A stretch of DNA of 64,000 nucleotides from Peptoniphilus gorbachii. Lineage in GTDB: Bacteria > Bacillota > Clostridia > Tissierellales > Peptoniphilaceae. Below, in pieces: positions 52,216-61,745 of the stretch. The stretch covers positions 62,001 to 126,000 of the forward strand of contig NZ_JAFBDH010000005.1 in assembly GCF_016908115.1 (NCBI RefSeq). The letters run 5' to 3'. The position numbers were made by a program, and so were the translations under genes. Under the pieces are notes generated by a model. It worked only from the letters and a program-made list of their open reading frames with translations, ran no database searches and was not told the DNA's origin. Position 1 is the stretch's first letter. The number at the start of each line of letters is the position of its first letter.

Positions 52216-53344
52216 TTCTAACCTCTGTAACAATAACGTCCCCTAATACAGGAAGTTCCTCTTCAGAAAGCCCAAATATTTTTTTATCTGTATCGGTAAA
52301 CTTAATTGTTTCATAGTCAATAACATCAGCCACATTTAAAACTATGCTAGTTATTTTTGCTAATCTAATATCATTTTCAACATAAATATTAGAATCTACT
52401 TTCTCATAAGTTGCCCACTTTTTCCTTTGAGTCTTAAAATATTCCTCTACATCTTTTTCTATCTCTCTTTTTATTTCTTCTAAATTTGAATCTCGAGATT
52501 TTAAAATTTCACAAGTAATATTTATTTTCTTTGACTTAGCACCAACTACAGTTACATAGTGACCAATAGGAGCAACTCCCACTCCCTTCTGATGAAAAGG
52601 TATAGGATCTATTATTTCTTGGACTTTAGAAATAAGTTCTGATGTCGGCTCTTTAAATTCTGAATCAGTAATAATTAATTTTACTGTCCCACCACCATTC
52701 CAAACAGGAATAACTTTCACAAGACCAACACCATCAATGGCCTTTACTTTTTTCCTATAATCATCAATATTGCCACCATAAGCAATAGACTTAATAGTTT
52801 CGAAATACCTTTCTCTAAAATCTTCAGTGTCCTCGTCATCTTCACCAAGTATTGCAAGTTTATATATCTCAGCTAAATTAAGATTGCTTATAGTCCTTGT
52901 CGGTGTTAATTTACCACCTTCTATGTTTCCAATAGATCCTTCTTCATTACAAATGAGTTCATAAAAAAACAGTTCCTTTTCTTCTTTTTGAAGTTTAGAA
53001 ACTGTGTAATAAATATCATCTATAAAAAATCTATCGCCAATATTAAGTTTTGCATCAAATCGTCCAATAATAACAGCTTTAGTAGCCTTGTAAGGTTCAA
53101 TCCCTCTTTCTTTTGCTCTTTCAATAAGCCAATACCTATTAGCTGTATCACCAAAGGCATTTTTAAAAAGAAAATCCAAGTAAGAATATAAAAGAGAAAT
53201 TTCAATTGCCATTGGTGCAATAGCATCATAAATAACGGATCCTTCCCTCTTATCGAATTCATCTGGAATCCTATCTAAGTTTCTTTCAAGGACATTTTCA
53301 AAAGTATTATCATCAAAGATAGGTTCATAAATTCCCCTAGCCAA
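52208..53344 (-). CDS. baseplate J family protein (XkdT-like)
   Basis: 378 aa. Opening FDDNTFENVLERNLDRIPDE, KREGSVIYDAIAPMAIE and later GGNIDDYRKKVKAIDGVGLV and HYVTVVGAKSKKINI are typical of baseplate wedge gpJ. TTG start at 53344 after AGGTG, aligned with the family N-terminus. Overlaps neighbours on both sides by a few bp. Confidence 0.92.
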   Translation of the reverse strand: MARGIYEPIFDDNTFENVLERNLDRIPDEFDKREGSVIYDAIAPMAIEISLLYSYLDFLFKNAFGDTANRYWLIERAKERGIEPYKATKAVIIGRFDAKLNIGDRFFIDDIYYTVSKLQKEEKELFFYELICNEEGSIGNIEGGKLTPTRTISNLNLAEIYKLAILGEDDEDTEDFRERYFETIKSIAYGGNIDDYRKKVKAIDGVGLVKVIPVWNGGGTVKLIITDSEFKEPTSELISKVQEIIDPIPFHQKGVGVAPIGHYVTVVGAKSKKINITCEILKSRDSNLEEIKREIEKDVEEYFKTQRKKWATYEKVDSNIYVENDIRLAKITSIVLNVADVIDYETIKFTDTDKKIFGLSEEELPVLGDVIVTEVRNG

Positions 53345-53762
53345 TTCTTATCACCTCTTCTATATCAATTGTTTTTTCAGAAAAAATAGTCTTAACCTTA
53401 AATTTCATTCCAAGATTATCTTCCTTACTCCATTCACTTACATAAGAAAAATCAAAAACATCTTCAATTCTGTCATCTAACATCAAAGAATCAGTGATCC
53501 TTCTAGTTAAGACTATATAAGCATATTCCTTTCTCTTGCCAAATAAATCTTCCTTCTTAACTCCAAAGCTTGGATAAATAGGATAAACTCCTCTTTCAGT
53601 ATTAATACATTTATAAATCATCTGCCTTAAAGCTTCTAAATCATCATAAATATAATTTTTGACCCTCTCTTCTTCTATCCACATCTTATGAGTAAAAGAA
53701 GGCTGTGGAATTATTTCAATTTCATCACCATACTCATATTCATTGTTAAACTCTGGTATCAT
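53337..53762 (-). CDS. baseplate wedge protein, DUF2634 (XkdS/gp25-like)
   Basis: 141 aa. ALRQMIYKCINTERGVYPIYP and YVLTRRITDSLMLDDRIEDV are the gp25/lysozyme-like wedge pattern. ATG at 53762 after AGGTGG. Confidence 0.9.
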   Translation of the reverse strand: MIPEFNNEYEYGDEIEIIPQPSFTHKMWIEEERVKNYIYDDLEALRQMIYKCINTERGVYPIYPSFGVKKEDLFGKRKEYAYIVLTRRITDSLMLDDRIEDVFDFSYVSEWSKEDNLGMKFKVKTIFSEKTIDIEEVIRIG

Positions 53763-53772
53763 TTAACCACCT

Positions 53773-54231
53773 CTAATCATTAATGTGATTTTTGTGCATC
53801 TCATCTTTAATTTTTCCCTTATATGACTCTACACTTCCATGAGTAACAACAACATCACCATGAGGGCAAGTTCCATGTAATGTGCACTTCATTTCACCAT
53901 TTATAAACTCGTGAGTTCCTTCAAAGTGGTAAGGGATTCCATTGGATCCTTGTGGTTCTGATGCTTCATACATATAAAAATAAGTCTGTCCTCCATCGTT
54001 AGAAATGAGAACAAACTTCTTGCCTAAATCTTTTTTAGTAAAAGGTCTATACTTAGGAACAACTAAATATTCTTCTTTGATGTGTAATTTATCATCATTT
54101 TCAGGAATAAAATCAAGAGGATCAAGAGAAATCAGCTTACAATAAACAATCTCAGAATTCATTCTTCTTCCTAAATTCTGATTGACTATTTCATCAATAG
54201 CACCCTTTAAATCGAAAATTTCATCACTCAT
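53773..54231 (-). CDS. DUF2577 phage protein (XkdR-like)
   Basis: 152 aa. Beta-rich; CTLHGTCPHGDVVVTHGSVE near the C-terminus is typical of the OB-fold spike-base protein that follows the hub gene. ATG shares bases with the hub stop (TAATG). Confidence 0.88.
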   Translation of the reverse strand: MSDEIFDLKGAIDEIVNQNLGRRMNSEIVYCKLISLDPLDFIPENDDKLHIKEEYLVVPKYRPFTKKDLGKKFVLISNDGGQTYFYMYEASEPQGSNGIPYHFEGTHEFINGEMKCTLHGTCPHGDVVVTHGSVESYKGKIKDEMHKNHIND

Positions 54232-55721
54232 TACTTAGGAACTACACCTCCTTGATATCCCCAGCCTCTGTAGTGTTTCCACCAGCCACCGATTTTATGT
54301 TTCTTAACAGTAGTGTCAGTCGCATCAATCATCATTCCGTTGCCAACATAAATTCCTACATGACCAAATTTTGGTGAATAAGGACTATTAAAATATACTG
54401 CAGCACCAACAGGAATATTGTCCCTGCTTGAACTTACAATCCACTTATTACCAGCAGTCTTTGCACTTCCTGCACTACCATGTATTCCAGCAGATTCATA
54501 ACAAATTCTAACAAAGCCTTGGCATCTTCCCTTATAAGCTCTTGTTCCTATCATGCTTTCAGCTTTATTTACTATTGTCTGCATCTTCCTATTGCTAGCC
54601 TTAGGTAAATCTCTTACTTGTAATTCAGTTGAACCATCAAGTTTATTAGATTTTCTTACAGCCTTTCCAATATCATTAAAATCATTTACATTAGATTCTT
54701 TATTTTGTTTTTCCTTGTCCTTAATAATGCCATCAACATCACCAATTTTTTGAATGTCCTTATTCATGACTTCCAAATCCATATAGTGTGCATCATCAAA
54801 AAAAGTATGAGTGACTTTTTCAACTAGCATATAAGAATTAATATTGATATCTCCAATAGCCATCATTTCAACAGGAATAACAGAACCCGCACGAACTCTA
54901 ATATCTCCTATAGCTTCTTTTATTGAAAGGCTTCTGTACTTTCTATTTAAAACTTCCAGAATTTGTGATGCCTTATTTTCAATATCTTCTGCATTGTTTG
55001 TTGTAAGGGTGTATTCTAACACTCCCCACTTAGCAATGTTTTTCTCATCTTGCTTCACAACTTTTTTTATAAGCCTACCGTCATCATCAGTTAAATAAAC
55101 AACAACTCTATTATATGTTCCATCATCAATGCTTGTTTCATAAGAAAAATCTACAATATTGTCATAGCTAATTGGGCAATTTACAATCATCTTATCAGCG
55201 GACTTTAGAGAAATTTTCCCACAATCATCAAAAAGTGTATAAATCCTCCCAGTTTGAGAGATGGTTATATCATTTGCAACCTTAACCATATTTAAATATT
55301 CTTGGTTTTTTTCAAGCCTTTTAGGAATTTTATATGAGGTGTCTTCAATATCTCCAACTTGTAAATTTCTATCACTACAAATTTGTTTTAATAAATCACT
55401 CATAGACTTAGAGGAGTATTGATATGTGTCTCTTGATTTCAAATACCTTATTTGGTCATAACAAACAGTAGAAATAACTTGTCTTTTATCCCTAGTCTTC
55501 TTAAAAACATATCCCTTAAAGACAGTTTTGCCATCAATACTAAAACTAACAGGATTACCTTCCTGATAATCAATAATCTCATCTTTTACAACATCAAATT
55601 CTAAAATACCAGCCCTAAATCCTCTTTCCCACTTAATAGTGACCTTTCCTTTGATTACAGGCTGGTAAATTTTTCCATTATTTGCAATAAATATTTGATA
55701 AATCTTTTCTTTCTGCTTCAT
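54231..55721 (-). CDS. tail hub protein (XkdQ-like) fused to an NlpC/P60 peptidase
   Basis: 496 aa. Residues 1 to about 335 are the hub fold: FRAGILEFDVVKDEI, KGYVFKKTRDKRQVIS, YSSKSMSDLLKQICSDRNLQVG. A linker (about 335-378) leads to an NlpC/P60 domain: GRCQGFVRICYESAGI with Cys about 400 and FGHVGIYVGNG with His about 454. So the spike base carries its own cell-wall peptidase, which would open peptidoglycan at infection. ATG at 55721 after AGAGG. Confidence 0.85.
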   Translation of the reverse strand: MKQKEKIYQIFIANNGKIYQPVIKGKVTIKWERGFRAGILEFDVVKDEIIDYQEGNPVSFSIDGKTVFKGYVFKKTRDKRQVISTVCYDQIRYLKSRDTYQYSSKSMSDLLKQICSDRNLQVGDIEDTSYKIPKRLEKNQEYLNMVKVANDITISQTGRIYTLFDDCGKISLKSADKMIVNCPISYDNIVDFSYETSIDDGTYNRVVVYLTDDDGRLIKKVVKQDEKNIAKWGVLEYTLTTNNAEDIENKASQILEVLNRKYRSLSIKEAIGDIRVRAGSVIPVEMMAIGDININSYMLVEKVTHTFFDDAHYMDLEVMNKDIQKIGDVDGIIKDKEKQNKESNVNDFNDIGKAVRKSNKLDGSTELQVRDLPKASNRKMQTIVNKAESMIGTRAYKGRCQGFVRICYESAGIHGSAGSAKTAGNKWIVSSSRDNIPVGAAVYFNSPYSPKFGHVGIYVGNGMMIDATDTTVKKHKIGGWWKHYRGWGYQGGVVPK

Positions 55722-56299
55722 TTCTTAAACCTCTTTGCCATTTTATAAATAGTTTTAGGATTAAAAAATGCTTTTGCCACTACTGGGATAGTTAAAGGAG
55801 CTGCTGCAATAGCTGTTTTTACAATCTTATTGACTTGTCTTTTATCTGTGCTAGATCCAGTGTCTTTTAACTTAATAGTCTTTAAGGGTTGGTATTCCTT
55901 TAAAGTCAAATCAATTAATATATTAGTTCCAATCTTACTATCTTCATCAATGCTATAATCTTCAAGAGTCATATACTTACAAATTGAATTTCTAAGATTA
56001 GGATCTGATGTAATTCTTAAGATAACAAACTCAAAGATTTTCTTTTCTTTCTTTAACTCCTCTAGCTTTTTTATAATCTCTTGTTGAGGAGTGTATAAAT
56101 CTACGCCATCATGTTCTTCTGAAAAGGCATAGAAAGAAAAAGAATATTCTTGTAACTTACTCTTTCTTAAAACTGTATATGTTTCACCATTTACTAGATC
56201 ATAAAAATCATTCTGTCCACTTATTTTATTCTTTATTTTTGAAGGAGTTATAGGAATTTCCATCCCGTCAATATATAGTTGATAAGGTTTTTTACTCAT
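55718..56299 (-). CDS. XkdP-like baseplate hub-adaptor protein, no LysM
   Basis: 193 aa. YQLYIDGMEIPITPSKI and SFSFYAFSEEHDGV match the N-terminal part of XkdP; the LysM domain usually at the C-terminus is missing and is replaced by a basic hydrophobic tail (KTAIAAAPLTIPVVAKAF). ATG at 56299 after GGAGG; overlaps the hub gene. Confidence 0.75.
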   Translation of the reverse strand: MSKKPYQLYIDGMEIPITPSKIKNKISGQNDFYDLVNGETYTVLRKSKLQEYSFSFYAFSEEHDGVDLYTPQQEIIKKLEELKKEKKIFEFVILRITSDPNLRNSICKYMTLEDYSIDEDSKIGTNILIDLTLKEYQPLKTIKLKDTGSSTDKRQVNKIVKTAIAAAPLTIPVVAKAFFNPKTIYKMAKRFKK

Positions 56300-56301
56300 A
56301 A

Positions 56302-58419
56302 TCAACCTCCATTTATGTTCAGAATAAGGTCTTTTAATAACTTTTTATTTGCTTCATCAATAATTTTTTCTGCATCAATATCACTCTTCATATCTCCAGT
56401 AAACTGATTATATACTTCAAGCTTAATCTCTTTTGATAAATCATTAATAGCTCTAGTTTCCATAAGCCCCTTTAAAGCAGATAAGTTGTTGTTATCCCAT
56501 TCACTATCTTTCATTTTGTCATTCATGGACTTTGTATTCTCTGCAATTTCATCAAGAGGATCAGTCATAGCATCAGTGTTTAAAAAATCTTTAGATTCAA
56601 GATTATTTTCAAGTTCCTTTTGTCCAACTATATTAGATGCAAAATCTTTCATGGACTTTACCTTATCTTCTCCCCACTTGTAGCCTTTATTGAACCATTC
56701 CTTAGTTTCAATTCTTTTTATCTCAGGAACTTCTCTATCAAGAGTAATAGCTTCTTCATTCTTTCCCCAACTAAGAACTTTATTTTGTAATCCTTCAAGA
56801 CCACCGGACCAATCAGTCCCAAAAATAGCATCAATGATCTTAGTTACAACTTTACCTAAATCTAAAAACCAAGAAATAATATTTCCAATTAAATTCTTAA
56901 CTGCATCACCAAAGGAATCAAATCCGCCCTTAGCTACATTTAAAACCCATTCTATAATTGATATAAAAGGACTAACAAATCTAGTGTATATAAACTGAAT
57001 TAGAGCGTTAATAATGCCTATGGCAATATTTAAAATTGTTGCTCCAGCCCAAAGAACTGAGCCAACAATTAAGCCTGTTGCACTATATGTAGCTCCTGTT
57101 ACCTTATTAATTGCAGCTACAATTCCATAAATAAGCCCAATGACTCCTATGATAATTGCAGGAATCCAAAACAAGGGACTTGCTAAAAGTGCAGCATTAA
57201 ATCCACCTTGAATAGCTGTCGCCTTACCAGTAGCTATTGCATATAAACTAACTGCCCTTGCCATTAAGAAGTGAGCAGTGGAAGAAATAAAGGCTAAACC
57301 ATTATTAATTGCAAGAGTGGTTTTATAGATTCCAAAAATAGTTAATAAACCCATAAGAGGTGGTCCAACAATATTAATAGAATTTGCCAACAAGTTAAAA
57401 CCACTTATTCCTATATCAAGAGCCACAACAAGAAAGTGAGAAAACACCATAATTCCACTTGTAAGACTATTAAAAAATCTTTGAAAGGAGTCTGTATTTA
57501 TAAAATTATTAAACTTCTTCATTGGTCCCTGTAAACCTAAAATCAATGTATTTGTGAGTTCGGTCTTTAAATCAGAAAAAGATTTAGGGATTTTATTAAA
57601 TCTTTTCTCTATATCATCTGCACTCTCAAACATAGCTCTTTTAATAACGTCGGCTGTAATTTTACCATCACTTGAAAGTTCTTTTAGCTCTCCCATAGTA
57701 ACACCCATGGTCTTTGCTATTGCTTGTGCAAGTAGAGGAGCATTTTCTCTTGTTGATACAAATTCATCCCCTTGTAATCTTCCAGAAGCCATTGCCTGTG
57801 TTAATTGATACATTGCGGCAGCTTGTTCCTCAGCAGATGCACCGCCAACTTTAAAGTTCTTATTTAAAATCTCACTAAACTTAGTAGCTTCTTCAAGTCC
57901 ACTAAAGGCATCACCAGCAAGCATTGTAAGCTTTGCAACGGAATCAGCCATATTTTTATAATTGGTTCTTGAATTTTTTGCAGCCTGTGCAATCCTTGAC
58001 TGAACGTCAAAAAGTTTTTCTCTTTCTCCAAGCATAAAAGAAAGCCTTGAGTTAATACTTGTGAGTTCATCAGAAAGACCAACAAAAGCTTTTATACTTT
58101 GAAGACCTGCATAAGCTCCAACAATCCCTATAACTTTACCTTTAATACCACTTAAAAGGCCCTCACTTTCACTAACTGTCTTGTTGTAATTTCTGTGTTC
58201 ATTTTCTAGATTACTTGTAAAACTTTCCATATTCGCAAGTTCAGCCTGAGCATTTCTAAGAGAACTTAAAGAAGCATCAAGAGAAGATGTATCAATCATA
58301 TTTTCTGTTGAATCATTTAACTTATATGCTGCTGAAATAACCATATTCATTGACTCAATAACATTTGAAAGAATAGGACTTACATTATTGATCATTGAAA
58401 TTGTAGTTTGTAAACTCAC
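56302..58419 (-). CDS. tape measure protein
   Basis: 705 aa. Sets tail length and helps DNA ejection. N-terminal tape-measure domain (about 75-265: LVNSRLSFMLGEREKLFDVQ-like, YKNMADSVAKL, STRENAPLLAQAIAKTMGVT then MGELKELSSDGKITADVI); hydrophobic helices about 325-490; helical C-terminus. By the rule of about 1.5 angstrom per residue the tail would be near 100 nm (inference). GTG start at 58419 after AAGGTG, overlapping the stop of the frameshifted chaperone by one codon. Confidence 0.9.
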   Translation of the reverse strand: MSLQTTISMINNVSPILSNVIESMNMVISAAYKLNDSTENMIDTSSLDASLSSLRNAQAELANMESFTSNLENEHRNYNKTVSESEGLLSGIKGKVIGIVGAYAGLQSIKAFVGLSDELTSINSRLSFMLGEREKLFDVQSRIAQAAKNSRTNYKNMADSVAKLTMLAGDAFSGLEEATKFSEILNKNFKVGGASAEEQAAAMYQLTQAMASGRLQGDEFVSTRENAPLLAQAIAKTMGVTMGELKELSSDGKITADVIKRAMFESADDIEKRFNKIPKSFSDLKTELTNTLILGLQGPMKKFNNFINTDSFQRFFNSLTSGIMVFSHFLVVALDIGISGFNLLANSINIVGPPLMGLLTIFGIYKTTLAINNGLAFISSTAHFLMARAVSLYAIATGKATAIQGGFNAALLASPLFWIPAIIIGVIGLIYGIVAAINKVTGATYSATGLIVGSVLWAGATILNIAIGIINALIQFIYTRFVSPFISIIEWVLNVAKGGFDSFGDAVKNLIGNIISWFLDLGKVVTKIIDAIFGTDWSGGLEGLQNKVLSWGKNEEAITLDREVPEIKRIETKEWFNKGYKWGEDKVKSMKDFASNIVGQKELENNLESKDFLNTDAMTDPLDEIAENTKSMNDKMKDSEWDNNNLSALKGLMETRAINDLSKEIKLEVYNQFTGDMKSDIDAEKIIDEANKKLLKDLILNINGG

Positions 58420-58592
58420 TTCTTCACCTTCTTTCTAGCCTTTTCTAATTCTTCATTTCTAAATAAAAAACTTGCCATATATATAGCTTGAAGCCCGCTA
58501 TCCATGGCAAGAAAATCCTCAATTTTTATATTGCCCTTACTTTCCCAAAATAAATTATGAGCGAACCTTAAAAGTGGCTCGCTCTTTATTAG
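58416..58592 (-). CDS. -1 frameshift extension of the tail assembly chaperone
   Basis: 58 codons in the -1 frame relative to the upstream gene, open from the slippery site to TGA: starts LIKSEPLLRFAHNLFWESKG and ends in FRNEELEKARKKVKK. No own start or ribosome site. Joined by -1 slippage it gives a protein of about 196 aa, equal to the G-T product of other tailed phages. Confidence 0.8.
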   Translation of the reverse strand, partial: LIKSEPLLRFAHNLFWESKGNIKIEDFLAMDSGLQAIYMASFLFRNEELEKARKKVKK

Positions 58593-58598
58593 TTTTTT
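58559..58598 (-). promoter_or_regulatory. programmed -1 ribosomal frameshift signal
   Basis: Slippery heptamer A-AAA-AAC (58592-58598) in the right frame, the zero-frame stop TAA directly after it, a 7-nt spacer and a 9-bp hairpin GAGCGAGCC/GGTTCGCTC (58559-58584, one G-U) as stimulator. Confidence 0.85.
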
Positions 58599-59005
58599 GC
58601 ATCGCCTATAATTACATCAGGATCATCCATAAATCCTTGTGCTTTCATAAGCTTATCAGTAAATCTTTCGTATTCTCGTCCTTCAAGCATCTTGTCTAAA
58701 AGTTCAGAAATATTCATTGCACCATAGGCATTTTGTAATTCTTCACTTTTTAAATTAGGATAGATTATAGTTTCTGAAATCGTATCAACAATAAGTTTCT
58801 TAGTATCTACCTTTAAAAGACTTTTATTTTTCTTAACAATTGCAGCATTTTTTAATTCGTCAATTTCCTTAGCACTTAGAAGTCTAAAAGTCCAAGCTAC
58901 TGGATTCCCATCTTCATCAACAAATCTATCTGATACAACTATTTCAAAGTTTTCTCTTTTTCCCTTTGCCACTTCAGGCATAAAGTAATTTAAGTTTTTC
59001 TTCAT
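58589..59005 (-). CDS. tail assembly chaperone, XkdN-like (gpG equivalent)
   Basis: 138 aa. FEIVVSDRFVDEDGNPVAWTF, KEIDELKNAA and a C-terminal IIGDAKN match XkdN. Place between tube and tape measure is invariant for this role. Start ATG at 59005 after GAGGAG; the in-frame extension to 59068 overlaps the tube gene. It ends at the frameshift site. Confidence 0.88.
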   Translation of the reverse strand: MKKNLNYFMPEVAKGKRENFEIVVSDRFVDEDGNPVAWTFRLLSAKEIDELKNAAIVKKNKSLLKVDTKKLIVDTISETIIYPNLKSEELQNAYGAMNISELLDKMLEGREYERFTDKLMKAQGFMDDPDVIIGDAKN

Positions 59006-59006
59006 T

Positions 59007-59447
59007 TTATCTCTCCTCAATATCTTCGAAAGTTCCTTCGATTTCTTGTTCCAAATGGGAGTTTTCAATATCTAATTTGAAAATTTCACCACCATCTAAA
59101 TAACATCTCTTTAAAATAAGCCTGTCTTCTCCACCCTCAAAATTAGGATCGTTTTGAGTTAAAAAGATGTCAAAAGATGTTTCCTTTCTTGTCTTCATAT
59201 ATTTAGTTAGAACTTCCATAAAGGCCTTAGTATGTGCATACATAGTAGCCGTGAAAGTTCCCTTAGCACTTCCCCCAACACTTAAATCAACAGGAGTTCC
59301 AAGCCTTGGAATAGTTTCTCTATCAATATCAATCTTCGCAGTAATATTTTTTAAATAAAACATTGATTCTCTATTTCCATCAATTACAACAACAGCTTCC
59401 CCAAATCTACCATTGATTAAGTCGCCGCGTTCTAAAAATTTATCCAT
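59007..59447 (-). CDS. tail tube protein, XkdM-like
   Basis: 146 aa. FGEAVVVIDGNRESMFYLKN, GSAKGTFTATMYAHTKAF and the end LEQEIEGTFEDIE are typical of the XkdM inner tube. ATG at 59447 after AGGAGG. Confidence 0.9.
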   Translation of the reverse strand: MDKFLERGDLINGRFGEAVVVIDGNRESMFYLKNITAKIDIDRETIPRLGTPVDLSVGGSAKGTFTATMYAHTKAFMEVLTKYMKTRKETSFDIFLTQNDPNFEGGEDRLILKRCYLDGGEIFKLDIENSHLEQEIEGTFEDIEER

Positions 59448-59457
59448 TCTTTACCTC

Positions 59458-60771
59458 CTATTCCACAATCACATGCATATAAAGTTTTGCCATTGCCATA
59501 ACTGGATTAATTAAATATTCACAGTAAACAGCATCCTTAGCATCTCCAAGTTCAATCTTTATATCCTCAGGTTCTAAATTAGTAATAGCACCCAGCCCTT
59601 GAAGTTTAAGAGCGTGATTATAAATGTCATTCCAGAGAATATTTCTTCCCATTTCGTTGTTTTGTTCCTTATCAAGGTATCTAGTATTAAAAATAGTTGA
59701 AACATCATTTCCAACTTGATGAAGCACTCTTATAATTTGATTTTTTGAAAAGTCCTCATTCTTTTTAACACTAAAATCAGTAAAGGAATTAATGTCAGAT
59801 AAAACTCTTGCTTTGTTATCAACTTCATGGAAAACAAACTGACCTTTTCTAATTGCAGAAATAAGATCTCTTTGTTTCATATTTAGGTCAATTGTATATT
59901 CGCCATCATAAATATCATTTCCAACAGTCCTATTTATTTCACAACCAGCTTCAGCACCAGCTACCCAATAAACAAGACCAGCTTCGTTTTCTTTTGCATT
60001 AGATCCTACATTTATAACAAGCTCACTATTGGCTTCAAAATTATATAAAGCGGCTTGGAAGTATGCTCCTTCAAGATTAACTCTTCTCTCAACATAGGAC
60101 TTATACATTCTCTTTATGGCTTCATCAGTTCCTGCATAGGCAACCACATTAATATATTTCTTTTCAAGTTTTTCCAAGAAGTCAGTGTGTGCCTTTGTAG
60201 TTTCCTCTCCATTAGTTCCACCACTTAGATTTGCACCAAGGGTTTTAGTCAAAGTTCCTTTAAATACAACATATGGACAATCTGATAATTCTTCTATATT
60301 TTTAACTGCAACTTTTTCATAAACTTTAAGAGTTCCAATTTTTAAAGTAACATCAAACTTTTCTTCTTCATCAACATTATTTGCAATAATAACTACAAAT
60401 TCATTGCCCTTAGTTCCTGAGTGTTTCGCAGTTATTGTAAGAGATTCAAGACTTGCCTTTGCCTTTTCACCTCCAGCATTTAATCTATAAATATAAGCAG
60501 TCTTAGCGTGGGCTAAAAATTCTCTTAAAGGCAATAACTCTCTATCTGTATATTCAAGACCAAATAACTCAAGAGATTCCCTTTGTAAATCTGAAGGTTC
60601 AACAGTTATAATCTCATCTTCTAAACCAAAACTTAAATTTAAACCACAAGCGACAAAACCTCTTTCTCCAAAAATATTAGAAGGTCTCGCCTTTGAAGAA
60701 AAGCAAATATAAGTTCCAGAAAGTACTTTGTTTTGTACTGGAGGATTCCAAGTACCACCACCATAAGCCAT
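59458..60771 (-). CDS. tail sheath protein, XkdK-like
   Basis: 437 aa. Contractile sheath: AYGGGTWNPPVQNKVLSGTY, a domain with GLEYTDRELLPLREFL, SGGTNGEETTKAHTDFLEKL and the conserved C-terminal part QVGNDVSTIFNTRYLDKEQN then NEMGRNILWNDI. Identifies the phage as a myophage. ATG at 60771 shares bases with the stop of the small gene before it. Confidence 0.95.
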   Translation of the reverse strand: MAYGGGTWNPPVQNKVLSGTYICFSSKARPSNIFGERGFVACGLNLSFGLEDEIITVEPSDLQRESLELFGLEYTDRELLPLREFLAHAKTAYIYRLNAGGEKAKASLESLTITAKHSGTKGNEFVVIIANNVDEEEKFDVTLKIGTLKVYEKVAVKNIEELSDCPYVVFKGTLTKTLGANLSGGTNGEETTKAHTDFLEKLEKKYINVVAYAGTDEAIKRMYKSYVERRVNLEGAYFQAALYNFEANSELVINVGSNAKENEAGLVYWVAGAEAGCEINRTVGNDIYDGEYTIDLNMKQRDLISAIRKGQFVFHEVDNKARVLSDINSFTDFSVKKNEDFSKNQIIRVLHQVGNDVSTIFNTRYLDKEQNNEMGRNILWNDIYNHALKLQGLGAITNLEPEDIKIELGDAKDAVYCEYLINPVMAMAKLYMHVIVE

Positions 60772-60941
60772 TATTTAACCTCCCTATTCATAAAATCTTC
60801 ATAAAGCTTTAGAGCTTCTTCCTTTGTATATTCCTTACCATCTTCTAAAATTGCATAAAGAGCATCAACATTTCCTATTGGATCTTTAGCATTTAAAAAT
60901 TGCCCCTTAGTAAAAGTAGGAGCATCAGTCTTTTTATTCAT
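60771..60941 (-). CDS. small phage protein before the sheath
   Basis: 56 aa, from ATG 60941 (after AGGAGGG): starts MNKKTDAPTFTKGQFLNAKD and ends EALKLYEDFMNREVK. A clear coding frame with good ribosome site and TAATG coupling to the sheath. The pattern F-L-N-A-K-D and K-E-Y-T-K-E-E-A recurs in small XkdJ-K region proteins. Function unknown. Confidence 0.8.
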   Translation of the reverse strand: MNKKTDAPTFTKGQFLNAKDPIGNVDALYAILEDGKEYTKEEALKLYEDFMNREVK

Positions 60942-61356
60942 TTTTAATTAAACCCTCCTGTTTAAGTCTTCTCATAAGTGGATCAGGCATCTTCACTTTT
61001 TCCATCCAAACATTTAAATCAAAAGTCATGACAAGGTCACCATCAATAATTTTTGTCTCGAGATTTTCACAAGTAACTCCTATATTATTAAGCCTTACCT
61101 GCTCCATTCCTGTAAGAAGTGTGAATCTAATTTCTTCTAATCTTAATAAATCATCTTCATCACATCTTAAATAATTAATATTTATAGTGTTATTTAGAAA
61201 GAATCTATCGTCAAATTGTCTAATAAGCTCAGTCCTAACGAGATTAATAAAAAAACAAGGAGCCTTAACCCCTTGCTTTTGTCTATCAATTTCAATTCTT
61301 ATATCAGGAAAGAGCTCTTTGAGTCTATTAATTACAGGCTGTAAAATAACTACCAT
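60934..61356 (-). CDS. tail terminator-like protein (DUF6838/XkdJ region)
   Basis: 140 aa. IRIEIDRQKQGVKAPCFFIN and FDLNVWMEKVKMPDPLMRRL. Gene order puts it as tail terminator or head-tail joining protein. ATG at 61356; overlaps the gene after it by 8 bp. Confidence 0.75.
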   Translation of the reverse strand: MVVILQPVINRLKELFPDIRIEIDRQKQGVKAPCFFINLVRTELIRQFDDRFFLNNTININYLRCDEDDLLRLEEIRFTLLTGMEQVRLNNIGVTCENLETKIIDGDLVMTFDLNVWMEKVKMPDPLMRRLKQEGLIKNE

Positions 61357-61745
61357 AACTCTTTAAACCTCTTTTCAAACTTTCTTTGAAAGATCCTATC
61401 CATAACTTTTTCTAAGTTTTTTTCAGAAATAGTTAACATAAAAACCCCGTCTTTCCATCCTAAAGTATTTCCACCACGAACAATCCTGTGACCATATTCC
61501 ACATAGCTTGCATATTCTACATCATTAGAAATTTCAATTTCATAGACACTTCCCTTTTTCTTAACATCATCAATATTCCATGACTCCCTAAGAAAACCAG
61601 TGTCAACTGGAGTGTTCTTTACAGTAGCTTGGAAAACTCTTGTGGCAACCTCATAAGTAGCCTCCAGGAAAATTTCATCAGTTACCCTCTTAAATTTTCC
61701 TAGACTATTTCTATAATCCTTTAAAACTTTCGTATCAACTTTCAT
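61350..61745 (-). CDS. HK97 gp10-like head-tail joining protein (XkdI)
   Basis: 131 aa. TPVDTGFLRESWNIDD and SNDVEYASYVEYGHRI are the gp10-like family motif. Overlaps the previous gene by ATGA. Confidence 0.9.
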   Translation of the reverse strand: MKVDTKVLKDYRNSLGKFKRVTDEIFLEATYEVATRVFQATVKNTPVDTGFLRESWNIDDVKKKGSVYEIEISNDVEYASYVEYGHRIVRGGNTLGWKDGVFMLTISEKNLEKVMDRIFQRKFEKRFKELW

